Source of the DNA: Thermococcus barophilus MP
GTDB taxonomy: Archaea; Methanobacteriota_B; Thermococci; Thermococcales; Thermococcaceae
NCBI RefSeq assembly: GCF_000151105.2
Contig: NC_014804.1
Coordinates: 186,001-250,000, forward strand
Direction of reading: 5' to 3'
Length of the DNA stretch: 64,000 nt
Shown: positions 28,081 through 35,879 of the stretch, piece after piece
How positions within the stretch are numbered: position 1 is the first letter of the stretch
How the letters are laid out: each line of letters begins with the position of its first letter
Translations under genes and position numbers: made by a program
The notes under the pieces: model-generated
The model's input: only the letters and a program-made list of their open reading frames with translations
What the model was told of the DNA's origin: nothing
Database searches by the model: none

Positions 28081-29364
28081 GTGGAGGTCATAGAGAATTC
28101 AAGGTTTGGAAAGTTCCATTACAGATTGCTGGCAGTCTTAGGCACAATATGGGCGTTTATAGCAATTAACACTCTCTCTGTGGCATTTATAATTCCGTTG
28201 CTGAAAAAAGAACCTGCATTTCAAGGGAGCCTAACGAAGCTTGGAGCAATGGGTTCAGCGGCATTATGGGGCATGCTGCTTGGAGCGTGGTTCTTCGGAA
28301 TACTGGCTGACTATATAGGAAGAAAGAAGAGTTTGAGCCTGGCAGTGGCCACATTCGGCATTGCCTCAGTGGTGAGCTCATTTGTTCAAAGCTTGGATCA
28401 GCTGATTGTTCTAAGATTTATAGTTGGTCTTGGTTTGGGTGGTTCTCTCCCAGTTGCAAGCTCATACTTCGCCGAATTCATGCCAAAGAAGATCAGGGGT
28501 GCTATGATTTCAATTTTGGAAAGCTTCTGGGCAATTGGTACGATAATAATTGGAATTGTTGCTTTGATAGTGAAGGCAGATTGGCGGGGAATACTTCTAT
28601 TTGGAGGTGCAATCATATTAGCATTGCCTTTCTTGGCTACACTACCAGAATCTCCTCGCTTTCTGCTTCTCAATGGGAAGATTAGAGAAGCTGAGGAGAT
28701 AATAAGAAGAATCTTTGGAGTTTCTGTAAAACTGGAAATGCCCAAGAAGGAGCACAGAAAAATCACAATTGCAGAACTTTGGAGGAAACACGCCAAAACA
28801 ACTTTCATGTTGACAGTTGCATGGTTCAGCATTGCATTCGCTTACTATGGATTCTTTATATGGCTTCCAAAGTTTCTTGCATCAACGCTTAACATCACTG
28901 TTTTTAAGAGCTTTCAGTATTTCATAATTACTGCACTTGCGCAGTTGCCGGGCTACTGGAGTGCTGCATATTTCATTGAGAAAGTTGGAAGAAAGAAAAC
29001 ATTATCTGGTTATCTATTCGTATCAGGTTTGGCTGGACTCTTATTCTATAAATTTGCAAGTTCTGGAAATGCTCCAATGATACTTCTGAGTGCTGTGTTA
29101 TTCAGCTTCTTTAACTTGGGTGCATGGGGAGCAATCTATGCTTATACTCCTGAGCTATATCCAACAAGTGTCAGAGGCACAGGAACTGGCTGGGCTGGAG
29201 CCATGGCAAGAATAGGCGGCGGATTGGCACCTATAGTTGCTGGAAGAGTTATGGAAATCTCAACAGTCGGGATGGCAGTGCTCATAATAGCAATAATCTC
29301 AATAATAGGTGCCTTGGATATTGCAGTACTCGGAAAAGAAACAAAAGGAAAAGCCTTAGAGTAG
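28081..29364 (+). CDS. MFS transporter
   Basis: The 427-residue protein has twelve predicted membrane segments and the MFS signatures GILADYIGRKKSLSLAV (loop 2-3), VLRFIVGLGLGGSLPVASSYFAEFMPKKIRGA and PESPRFLLLNGK after segment 6, the last being typical of the sugar-porter/organic-acid group. The second half repeats the motif in EKVGRKKTLSGYL. It likely moves a small solute with protons; the substrate is not predictable. Start is GTG 28081 behind GGTGAGG. Its stop overlaps the end of the opposite-strand microprotein gene at 29356. Confidence 0.85.
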   Translation: MEVIENSRFGKFHYRLLAVLGTIWAFIAINTLSVAFIIPLLKKEPAFQGSLTKLGAMGSAALWGMLLGAWFFGILADYIGRKKSLSLAVATFGIASVVSSFVQSLDQLIVLRFIVGLGLGGSLPVASSYFAEFMPKKIRGAMISILESFWAIGTIIIGIVALIVKADWRGILLFGGAIILALPFLATLPESPRFLLLNGKIREAEEIIRRIFGVSVKLEMPKKEHRKITIAELWRKHAKTTFMLTVAWFSIAFAYYGFFIWLPKFLASTLNITVFKSFQYFIITALAQLPGYWSAAYFIEKVGRKKTLSGYLFVSGLAGLLFYKFASSGNAPMILLSAVLFSFFNLGAWGAIYAYTPELYPTSVRGTGTGWAGAMARIGGGLAPIVAGRVMEISTVGMAVLIIAIISIIGALDIAVLGKETKGKALE

Positions 29365-29463
29365 TTCTTCTAAATATCCAAGCTCTTCCGGTACTGGCTT
29401 TTTCTTTTTCTTTTCCATCTCTCTAATGATCATGTAGCCGTGAAGGAGTGGTAACCATTCCAT
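29356..29463 (-). CDS. 35-residue lysine-rich microprotein
   Basis: A short reading frame begins with ATG 29463, exactly placed behind GGAGGTGAGAGAT, one of the best ribosome binding sites in the window. The product reads MEWLPLLHGYMIIREMEK, then KKKK, then PVPEELGYLEELL. A TATA-like GACTTTTAAGCCC lies at 29518-29530, giving a leader of about 35 bases. The plan (short hydrophobic start, E, a lysine run) resembles the other microprotein at 34957. No family recognised. Convergent with the MFS gene by a 9-base overlap. Confidence 0.65.
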   Translation of the reverse strand: MEWLPLLHGYMIIREMEKKKKKPVPEELGYLEELL

Positions 29464-29739
29464 ATCTCTCACCTCCTTTTTCTTTTTTCCTCATACTCAA
29501 TAATTATTTGATATTTTGGGCTTAAAAGTCTTGTGCGCTCTGAAATGGCTGTGAATGTTCTTCTGAGGTCAAAACTCACGTAAAACAGCCTAAATGTTCC
29601 ATTTCCAGATATAATGTACATGTTTGGACATAAAGAAAGGTTTGGATTAGACTATTTGATGAAAACGTATTCATTAATACAATTTGGCAAAACCTAAGGA
29701 TTATAAAGTTGTCATCACTCTTTCTTATGGTGGGAAGAA

Positions 29740-31086
29740 ATGGCTTTAGAGAGTCTTGGTAAGGCATTAAACGCTGCATTAAAAAAACTCGCACGTGCAG
29801 GTTCTGTTGATGAAGTGCTGATTAAGGAGGTCGTAAGGGATATTCAGAGAGCTTTAATAATGAGCGATGTTAATGTTAAACTTGTTCTTGACTTAACTAA
29901 GAAAATTCAAAAAAGAGCCTTAGAAGAAAAGCCTCCTGCTGGAGTATCCAGAAGGGAGCACATTATAAAGATAGTCTATGAGGAGCTCACAAACTTCCTC
30001 GGAAAGGAAGCGAAACCCATAGAGATAAAAGAAAAGCCAACTATTCTGCTTACGGTTGGAATTCAGGGTTCTGGTAAGACAACGACAGTTGCCAAGCTTG
30101 CTCGGTATTTCCAGAAAAGAGGATATAAAGTTGGACTGGTGTGTTCTGATACTTGGCGTCCCGGGGCTTATCACCAGCTTAAGCAATTGGTTGAGCCCTA
30201 TTCAATTGAGGTTTTTGGTGATCCCAATGAGAAAGATGCCGTTAGGCTTGCTAAAGAAGGAGTGGAGTACTTCAAGCATAAAGGAGTTGACATAATCATA
30301 GTTGATTCTGCCGGGAGGCATAAAGAAGAGAAAAGTCTAATCGAAGAAATGAAACAGATAAGTGATGCGATAAACCCCCATGAGGTTATTCTCGTTATAG
30401 ACGGAACGATTGGTCAGCAGGCTTATAGTCAAGCTTTAGCATTTAAAGAAGCAACCCCGATAGGTTCAATTATTGTAACAAAACTTGATGGTTCAGCAAA
30501 GGGAGGAGGGGCACTATCAGCTGTTGTGGCAACAGGTGCCCCAATAAAGTTCATTGGTGTTGGAGAGAGAATTGATGATTTAGAGCCTTTTGACCCAAAG
30601 AGATTTGTATCAAGGTTACTTGGCTTAGGTGACATTCAAGGTCTTTTAGAGAAATTTGAAGAGCTAAGCAAGGCTCAGGAACTCAAAGAAGAAGATTTGG
30701 AAAAGTTCATGCGTGGAAAGTTCAATCTTAAAGATATGTACGCTCAGCTTGAAGCTATGAGCAAAATGGGGCCCTTAAAGCAGATACTCCAGATGATCCC
30801 TGGTTTGGGATACTCCCTTCCTGATGATGTTGTCAGGGTTAGTGAGCAGAGGTTGAGGAAATTTAAAGTGATCATGGATTCAATGACTGAAGAGGAGCTT
30901 GAACATCCTGAGATTATCAACTACTCGCGCATTAAGAGAATTGCCAGAGGTTCTGGAACCACAGTGAAAGATGTTAAAGAACTGCTTGAGCAGTATAATC
31001 AGATGAAGAAATTCTTTAAGAGCATGAACAAAAGAAGTCTTAATAGGATGATGAAGAGATTGGGTATGGGAGGTTTTGGCATATGA
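29740..31086 (+). CDS. srp54: Signal recognition particle SRP54
   Basis: 448 residues with the N domain helix bundle, the G domain ([18 protein letters not shown]-loop near residue 107, [22 protein letters not shown]) and the methionine-rich M domain (about 300-448: [31 protein letters not shown]) that binds 7S RNA and signal peptides. It targets nascent membrane and secreted proteins to FtsY/SecY. Start behind GGTGGGAAGAA; TATA near 29699-29709. It overlaps the next gene by four bases. Confidence 0.97.
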   Translation: MALESLGKALNAALKKLARAGSVDEVLIKEVVRDIQRALIMSDVNVKLVLDLTKKIQKRALEEKPPAGVSRREHIIKIVYEELTNFLGKEAKPIEIKEKPTILLTVGIQGSGKTTTVAKLARYFQKRGYKVGLVCSDTWRPGAYHQLKQLVEPYSIEVFGDPNEKDAVRLAKEGVEYFKHKGVDIIIVDSAGRHKEEKSLIEEMKQISDAINPHEVILVIDGTIGQQAYSQALAFKEATPIGSIIVTKLDGSAKGGGALSAVVATGAPIKFIGVGERIDDLEPFDPKRFVSRLLGLGDIQGLLEKFEELSKAQELKEEDLEKFMRGKFNLKDMYAQLEAMSKMGPLKQILQMIPGLGYSLPDDVVRVSEQRLRKFKVIMDSMTEEELEHPEIINYSRIKRIARGSGTTVKDVKELLEQYNQMKKFFKSMNKRSLNRMMKRLGMGGFGI

Positions 31087-31322
31087 TGGAGGCATTTGTT
31101 TTGATAATTGTAAAGCCGGGCAATGAAGAAAAAGTATACAACAAGCTCAAAGATAAGCCAATGGTGAAGGAGATTTATCGGGTGTATGGCGAATACGACA
31201 TCGTCATTAGGGTGGAGGTTAGTAACATAGCAGAGCTGGATAAGTTCCATGATGAAATACTCAGAAGAATAGGGGACATTGAGATGACGGAAACACTGAT
31301 AGCAAGCTCATATAGAATTTAG
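31083..31322 (+). CDS. Stand-alone Lrp/AsnC ligand-binding (RAM) domain
   Basis: The 79-residue protein matches only the C-terminal amino-acid-binding domain of Lrp-type regulators ([46 protein letters not shown]), with no DNA-binding part. Such stand-alone RAM proteins form ring-shaped oligomers and may sense amino acids. It overlaps the srp54 stop by ATGA, so it is translated with SRP54. Function in this setting is unknown. Confidence 0.85.
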   Translation: MMEAFVLIIVKPGNEEKVYNKLKDKPMVKEIYRVYGEYDIVIRVEVSNIAELDKFHDEILRRIGDIEMTETLIASSYRI

Positions 31323-31330
31323 GAGGTGGA

Positions 31331-31834
31331 GTGGTGAAGAAAAAGTGGATCGCCACAATTCACTTGGATACGCTTGAAATCGAATCCGATCCTTCTTTTA
31401 AATTTAAATGTCTTGAAAACTGTGCTGAGTGCTGTTTTAGACTTGAAGTTCCCCTTAGAGATGAAGATATTGAAAGACTTGAGGAGCTCGGATACAGCAC
31501 TTGGGAGTTTGTTGATTATGAAAAAATGTTTTACAGAGGGGACAGGTTTTTGGGATATGCTCTTAAAAAGAGACCTTTTGATGGAGGCTGCATATTTCTT
31601 CAAGAGAATGGAAAATGCAAGGTATATCCACATAGACCCCTTGCTTGTAAGCTCTACCCTTTTGTGCTTATAAGAAAAGGCAACACGCTTGAAGTTTATA
31701 TAAAGGAGGATGAGTTCTGCAAAGGGATAAACCATCCTCAAGGTGAGCCTTTCACTTTGGAACTCGTTAAAAAGTATTTCTGGGAGATTGTTGAAGACTA
31801 CCGTAGAAAATTGGGATTTTCCGAAGTGTCTTAG
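31331..31834 (+). CDS. YkgJ-family cysteine cluster protein
   Basis: The 167-residue protein has a cysteine set typical of YkgJ/UPF0153 proteins: KCLENCAECCFRLEVPL (four cysteines), GGCIFLQENGKCKVYPHRPLACKLYPF and EFCKG. These residues are thought to bind zinc or an Fe-S cluster. The ribosome binding site GGAGGTGGA precedes tandem GTG codons at 31331 and 31334. It is the third gene of the srp54 cluster, nine bases after the RAM gene. Role unknown. Confidence 0.82.
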   Translation: MVKKKWIATIHLDTLEIESDPSFKFKCLENCAECCFRLEVPLRDEDIERLEELGYSTWEFVDYEKMFYRGDRFLGYALKKRPFDGGCIFLQENGKCKVYPHRPLACKLYPFVLIRKGNTLEVYIKEDEFCKGINHPQGEPFTLELVKKYFWEIVEDYRRKLGFSEVS

Positions 31835-31869
31835 ACTGATAATACCCATGTAGATTGTAATTTTCACCG

Positions 31870-31883
31870 AAACCTATTTATAC
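31870..31883 (+). promoter_or_regulatory. Promoter of the gfcR operon
   Basis: AAACCTATTTATAC is a BRE/TATA match 40-53 bases before the TTG start of gfcR. The leader would be about 15-20 bases and carry GGAGGTG. Its position argues against the longer reading of the gene. Confidence 0.65.
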
Positions 31884-31922
31884 ATTTTTTTGTCAATCAT
31901 TTTTTCAAAGGAGGTGGAGGCA

Positions 31923-32636
31923 TTGAGTCAGATAAAAGCAGTCAAGGAAAAGCTTAGGGTAATAAGAATCCTAAAACTGCTCAAAAAGAGGTATACATAT
32001 GAGGAACTTTCAAAGATAACTGGGCTGCCAATTACAGTGCTCAACAGATATGTGAGGGGAAAAGTCCTTCCAAGCACTGACAGGGCTAAGGAGCTTCTGG
32101 AGATGCTATCTCCATACATTAACATAGAAGAAGAAGTGAAAAGAAGAATACAGTTTGATGAACATGGTCTCTTTGATAACATGAAGATATTAAGCGACAC
32201 CAACTTAATGAGCCTGATAGCTGAAGAAGTTGCATCAAGATACATTAGTAAAGATATTTCAAAGGTTCTTACAGCGGCTACAGATGGCATACCATTGGCT
32301 GTTCACATAGCAAATGAGCTAAATGTTGATGTTGTATATGCAAAGAAGAAGAAAGAAGTTGGGGTTGAGAAATTCTATGAGGTCAATTACGTCCCCAGTG
32401 CCTCAGGGAGCGTTATGACACTATACCTGCCACAGTGGGCTTTGAAAAGAGGTGAAAAAGTTTTGATCGTTGATGATGTAATCAGGAGTGGAGAAACCCA
32501 AAAAGCCCTGCTGGAAATGTGTAAACAAGCTGGTGCTGTACCCGTTGGAATGTTTTTCCTAATAAGCGTTGGCAATGTTATCGATGTTCTCAAAAATGAA
32601 TATAAGATTCCAGTTGAAAGCTTGGTGAGACTATGA
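31923..32636 (+). CDS. gfcR: GfcR-type transcription regulator (HTH + PRTase)
   Basis: About 237 residues: an N-terminal helix-turn-helix (YTYEELSKITGLPITVLNRYVRGKVLPS) joined to a phosphoribosyltransferase fold with the PRPP-loop VLIVDDVIRSGET near residue 180 and TAATDGIPLAVHIANELN. This is the archaeal family named GfcR, which in haloarchaea controls sugar-degradation genes; it is not a biosynthetic enzyme of pyrimidines. The TTG at 31923 is chosen because GGAGGTG precedes it and the TATA box (AAACCTATTTATAC at 31870-31883) would make a start at 31890 lie at or before the transcript start. Coupled to the next gene by ATGA. Confidence 0.85.
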   Translation: MSQIKAVKEKLRVIRILKLLKKRYTYEELSKITGLPITVLNRYVRGKVLPSTDRAKELLEMLSPYINIEEEVKRRIQFDEHGLFDNMKILSDTNLMSLIAEEVASRYISKDISKVLTAATDGIPLAVHIANELNVDVVYAKKKKEVGVEKFYEVNYVPSASGSVMTLYLPQWALKRGEKVLIVDDVIRSGETQKALLEMCKQAGAVPVGMFFLISVGNVIDVLKNEYKIPVESLVRL

Positions 32637-33817
32637 TTAGCACAGGGATACAAAGGCTCGATGACATATTAAAGGGGGGCATTAGAGAAGAGCACAGTGT
32701 AATGTTCTCTGGGCTATTTGATGAAGACCACAGAATATTAATGCACCAATTTGTTTTTTCTCTTCTATCTCAAGACTACAAAGTCCTCTTAGTAGAGTTT
32801 AAGCAGACTCCACGCTCTTTGATAGAATGGGTTAAAGAATACGGCATAGATTATTCGTCGTTTATGGAAAGTGAAAAATTGAGGATACTTGATGGTTATA
32901 CAAACATATACTCTAAAATGACCGTTTCAGGAAAGGATATGCTCCCCAATCCCTTAGACTTACCAATAACAACAGCAATTATAAGAGATATCTTAATAAA
33001 GGAAAAGTATGATTTCCTCGTTATTGATGATTTATCAATCCTTTATGCCGTTTTATCAAGCAAGGAAGAATTCTTCAAAATTATCGTTAGATTCATAAAC
33101 TCAATTTCCCTTGAGCATGTATCCACAGTTGCATCATTTATGGAAGAATTAACTTCTCCTGACTACTATTCCCTTCTGACCTTGCCTTTTGGGTACGTTA
33201 TTTCAGTCAAGAACGGTAAAATACATGTTCTTAAGGCACCTCATCCTCTAAGTTCTGTGACATATTTCACTTATGTGAAAACAGAAAGGGGAATTCAGCC
33301 TTATGGAGAATATTATGAAACTGTGGAAAGGCTGAAAGAATCCCTATTTTTGGATGAAGAGGGTATGTTGTGGGCTGGAAATGAGAGGATCCAATTAGTG
33401 GAAGAGAACAGTGAAGCAACGCTTATTGAGGGCCTTTTTGAATATCTGGGGGAAGAGGAGGCTAAGAGATTTTTGTACTTTTGGGGGAGAAAATCATTCC
33501 AAGAAATAGGAAAAATATATGCAAAGGTTCACAAAAGTCTCAGGCACGTTTTAGAGAAAATATTTGATGAAACCAAGATTAGTGGGGGAGGAATGCTGGA
33601 AATTCTTCAATTTTCTAATGACATGATAGTAATTAAGGGAAAAAACCTGTTCCCAAGGATGCCAAACTTTGGATCTCAGGTTCACCTTCATTATGCCGGT
33701 GCACTTGCTCAAATAGTGGAAGAAATATCGGGCAGTGAATGGGAGGGTCATGAGGTTAAATGTGAAGCTAAGGGCGATTCATACTGCGAATTTGTAATAA
33801 AAAGAAAAGAGGAGTAA
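32633..33817 (+). CDS. Degenerate KaiC/RadA-like ATPase domain fused to a V4R domain
   Basis: 394 residues in two parts. Residues 1-230 follow the KaiC-like fold: STGIQRLDDILKGGIREEHSVMFSG at the start and a Walker B-like FLVIDDLSILYAVL near 130. The Walker A loop is lost: where GxxGxGKT is expected the sequence is GLFDEDHRILM. Residues about 310-394 form a V4R domain (VHLHYAGALAQIVEEISG, then KCEAKGDSYCEFVI with two conserved cysteines), a small-molecule or metal sensor also found in bacterial regulators. Overlap with gfcR (ATGA) implies the two act together. The function is not known. Confidence 0.8.
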   Translation: MISTGIQRLDDILKGGIREEHSVMFSGLFDEDHRILMHQFVFSLLSQDYKVLLVEFKQTPRSLIEWVKEYGIDYSSFMESEKLRILDGYTNIYSKMTVSGKDMLPNPLDLPITTAIIRDILIKEKYDFLVIDDLSILYAVLSSKEEFFKIIVRFINSISLEHVSTVASFMEELTSPDYYSLLTLPFGYVISVKNGKIHVLKAPHPLSSVTYFTYVKTERGIQPYGEYYETVERLKESLFLDEEGMLWAGNERIQLVEENSEATLIEGLFEYLGEEEAKRFLYFWGRKSFQEIGKIYAKVHKSLRHVLEKIFDETKISGGGMLEILQFSNDMIVIKGKNLFPRMPNFGSQVHLHYAGALAQIVEEISGSEWEGHEVKCEAKGDSYCEFVIKRKEE

Positions 33818-33838
33818 AAATGTTGGGAGAGTCTGGGG

Positions 33839-34168
33839 ATGGGGGGGTTTTTGGTTTATAATGCAGAGGGCAGAAGCTTGGTTATTGATGCCAACATTGG
33901 AGAAAGATTCTCTTTTTATTGCCCCAAGGAGGAATGTGAAACAGAAATAGTAATTGAAGGAGTCATAAGGCATGCAACTTTTGATGAGTTTGTTAGAGTT
34001 AGGGATCATATTATTGAGCAGAACAAAGAATTTAAAGTACTTAGGGATGTACTTCCCAAAGAACCTGTCATTTTTGAGGGCACAGTAAACGGAAAGAAGG
34101 TGAAATTGCCAGTAGAAAAACTGGACGAAGCAGCAAAGCGATTCATTAATAAATATCTAACTAAATAG
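33839..34168 (+). CDS. Small protein of unknown function, start disturbed by a G7 run
   Basis: The open frame from ATG 33839 gives 109 residues (MGGFLVYNAEGRSLVIDANIGERF...). It has two cysteines in FYCPKEECETEIVIEG and an even charge pattern. A better-placed ATG at 33820 lies behind GAGGAGTAAAA but is one base out of frame; the two frames join if the G7 run at 33841-33847 had six G. The intact protein may therefore begin MLGESGDGGFLVYN. Family not recognised. Its end overlaps the convergent Lrp gene by eight bases. Confidence 0.65.
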   Translation: MGGFLVYNAEGRSLVIDANIGERFSFYCPKEECETEIVIEGVIRHATFDEFVRVRDHIIEQNKEFKVLRDVLPKEPVIFEGTVNGKKVKLPVEKLDEAAKRFINKYLTK

Positions 34169-34604
34169 GTAGAACGAGGTCCTCTTTTACTATATCCATG
34201 GCAACGTGAGTATTTGTTTTTTCAACCCCATCAATTGCCAAAACTTTTTTCACGAACCTGTTCATATCCTCCCTTCCTTTGAATTTTGCAACTACAATTA
34301 TGTCGTACTCTCCGGTAACATCATAGACACACAAAACATGGTCATCTTTAGCGATTTCTTTTTCAATTTGAATAATTCTTTTTCCTTGTGCCCTGACTCC
34401 TATAATAGCTGTCAGCTCATAACCGAGCTTTTCATAGTCTAACTTTGGGTAAAATCCTTTTAGTATGCCTTCCTCTTCAAGTCTCTTCAATCTATTATAA
34501 ACGGTGCCAACAGCAACATTTAGTTTCTTGGCGATTTCTCTGTAAGATAAACGTGCATCTTTTTGGAGCAATGAAAGTATCTTCCTGTCAAGTTCATCTA
34601 TCAT
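34161..34604 (-). CDS. Lrp/AsnC-family transcription regulator
   Basis: 147 residues with an N-terminal winged HTH (LDRKILSLLQKDARLSYREIAKKLNVAVGTVYNRLKRLEEEGIL) and a C-terminal RAM domain (AIIGVRAQGKRIIQIEKEIAKDDHVLCVYDVTGEYDIIVVAKFKG). It is of the same length and layout as Pyrococcus LrpA. The start at 34604 is behind AGGTGAGAACA. It likely controls its own promoter and perhaps amino-acid genes. Divergent from tRNA-Arg(CCT), whose TATA lies within 40 bases of its start. Confidence 0.9.
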   Translation of the reverse strand: MIDELDRKILSLLQKDARLSYREIAKKLNVAVGTVYNRLKRLEEEGILKGFYPKLDYEKLGYELTAIIGVRAQGKRIIQIEKEIAKDDHVLCVYDVTGEYDIIVVAKFKGREDMNRFVKKVLAIDGVEKTNTHVAMDIVKEDLVLPI

Positions 34605-34673
34605 TGTTCTCACCTTATAGAGCTCCACCGCAAAGTTTAAATATTCTTCTCCTACACCTCATACCGGGTTCAA

Positions 34674-34751
34674 GGACCGGTAGCCTAGCCAGGACAGGGC
34701 GGCGGCCTCCTAAGCCGCAGGTCCGGGGTTCGAATCCCCGCCGGTCCGCCA
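34674..34751 (+). tRNA. tRNA-Arg (CCT)
   Basis: Acceptor GGACCGG/CCGGTCC, anticodon stem GCGGC/GCCGC with loop CTCCTAA, T-loop TTCGAAT, discriminator G, encoded CCA. TATA-like AAAGTTTAAATATTC lies at 34632-34646. Confidence 0.95.
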
Positions 34752-34956
34752 TAAAAGTATTTTGCCCCTTTCTTAGACATTTGCAGATTCTTGAAGCATG
34801 GCTTTATACATCACAGATAAAACATCAGCAGAAAGTTTTATAAAACTAACAAAAATTAACTAAAATCTGAAAGTTCTTTAAAATTTGCAGGCGCATGAAT
34901 AAAAATAGAAAATTCTGCGAGATTTTCAACAACAAAAATACAAGGAGGTGATGCCG

Positions 34957-35049
34957 ATGATTGAAGATGCGCTGATGTTTTACATAATGACCAGCGTAAA
35001 AGAGGAGAACAAAAAGAAAAAGAGGAAATTTTTAGCCTTTTCCCGCTGA
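34957..35049 (+). CDS. 30-residue lysine-rich microprotein
   Basis: ATG 34957 follows AAGGAGGTGATGCCG, a near-perfect ribosome binding site. The product is MIEDALMFYIMTSVKEEN, KKKKRK, FLAFSR. A TATA-like AAGTTCTTTAAAATTTGC lies about 75-85 bases upstream (34872-34889). The following metallophosphoesterase gene has its own promoter, so this is probably a separate unit. It resembles the microprotein at 29356 in layout: short hydrophobic stretch, E/EE, then four or more lysines. Function unknown. The 200 bases before it hold nothing else that I can name. Confidence 0.6.
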   Translation: MIEDALMFYIMTSVKEENKKKKRKFLAFSR

Positions 35050-35061
35050 ACTTTCTCTTTT

Positions 35062-35081
35062 TGCGAAACTTTTAAATATAC
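35062..35081 (+). promoter_or_regulatory. Promoter before the metallophosphoesterase-like gene
   Basis: GCGAAACTTTTAAATATACC is a strong BRE/TATA sequence about 45-60 bases before the ATG at 35124. Confidence 0.7.
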
Positions 35082-35123
35082 CATTTTAGTAAAATAAAGT
35101 TAGAAAAAGTGGGGGGTGAGCGG

Positions 35124-35879
35124 ATGAGATACGTAGCAGTGTTAGCAAACATAAATGGGAACTTCCCGGCTTTAGTTAAAGCACTTGGAAAAATTGAAGA
35201 ACTCAAAGAAAATGGGTATGATATCGAGAAATACTATATCCTCGGGAACATTGTAGGATTGTTCCCATATCCGAAGGAAATCCTGGATGTTCTTGATGAT
35301 TTAATTAAGAGCAACAAAGTTAAACTAATCCGGGGTGAATTTGACCAGATAATTGCTATGAGCGATCCCCATGCTGAAGGTCCGGATTACATTGATAATA
35401 TCAGCCTTCCAGAGCATGTTAAAATAGCTCTAAAATACACATGGGAAAAGCTTGATCATGATGGAAGGGAGTTCATAAGAGACCTGCCAGTGTACCTTGT
35501 TGACAAAATTGGGGATAACGATATATTTGGAGTTTATGGAAGCCCATTAAACCCATTTGGGGGCATAGTACTTCCAGAACAACCAACTTCATACTATGAA
35601 GCAATAATGAGGCCAGTAAAAGAGTATGAAATTCTTTTAGTGGCTTCTCCAAAGATACCGGTGAATGTCATGACAAGATATGGGAGGATAGTCTGTCCAG
35701 GAAGCATAGGCTTCCCGCCAGGAAAAGAACACAAAGCAACGTTTGCCCTCATTGATGTAGATACACTTCATGTGAAATTCGTCGAAGTTGACTATGACAA
35801 GAGGATAGTTGAAGACAAGATAAAGAAGGAGGGTCTACCCGAAGAGCTTATTAGGATTCTCTACCATGGAAAGCTTTGA
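35124..35879 (+). CDS. Metallophosphoesterase-fold protein lacking metal ligands
   Basis: 251 residues with the overall pattern of YfcE/MJ0936-type phosphodiesterases, but each metal motif is altered: SDIHGN is ANINGN, GDIVG is GNIVG, RGNHD is RGEFD, and the GHTH region reads ASPKIP before the well-kept VCPGSIGFPPG. The fold is therefore probably kept while catalysis is lost, or the site binds something else. The ATG at 35124 follows GGGGGGTGAGCGG. Its 3' end overlaps the convergent flippase gene by 29 bases. Confidence 0.78.
   Translation: MRYVAVLANINGNFPALVKALGKIEELKENGYDIEKYYILGNIVGLFPYPKEILDVLDDLIKSNKVKLIRGEFDQIIAMSDPHAEGPDYIDNISLPEHVKIALKYTWEKLDHDGREFIRDLPVYLVDKIGDNDIFGVYGSPLNPFGGIVLPEQPTSYYEAIMRPVKEYEILLVASPKIPVNVMTRYGRIVCPGSIGFPPGKEHKATFALIDVDTLHVKFVEVDYDKRIVEDKIKKEGLPEELIRILYHGKL

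Noticed and set aside
31319-31867. 182-codon frame antisense to the YkgJ gene
   Set aside because: The plus-strand gene has the cysteine signature, a good ribosome binding site and operon context; the antisense frame has none.
34948-34980. GATGA followed by CTGA in the microprotein region, looking like half of a box C/D RNA
   Set aside because: The guide would be 11 bases, box C is imperfect, and no C' or second D box follows; the ribosome binding site and start explain the GATGA.
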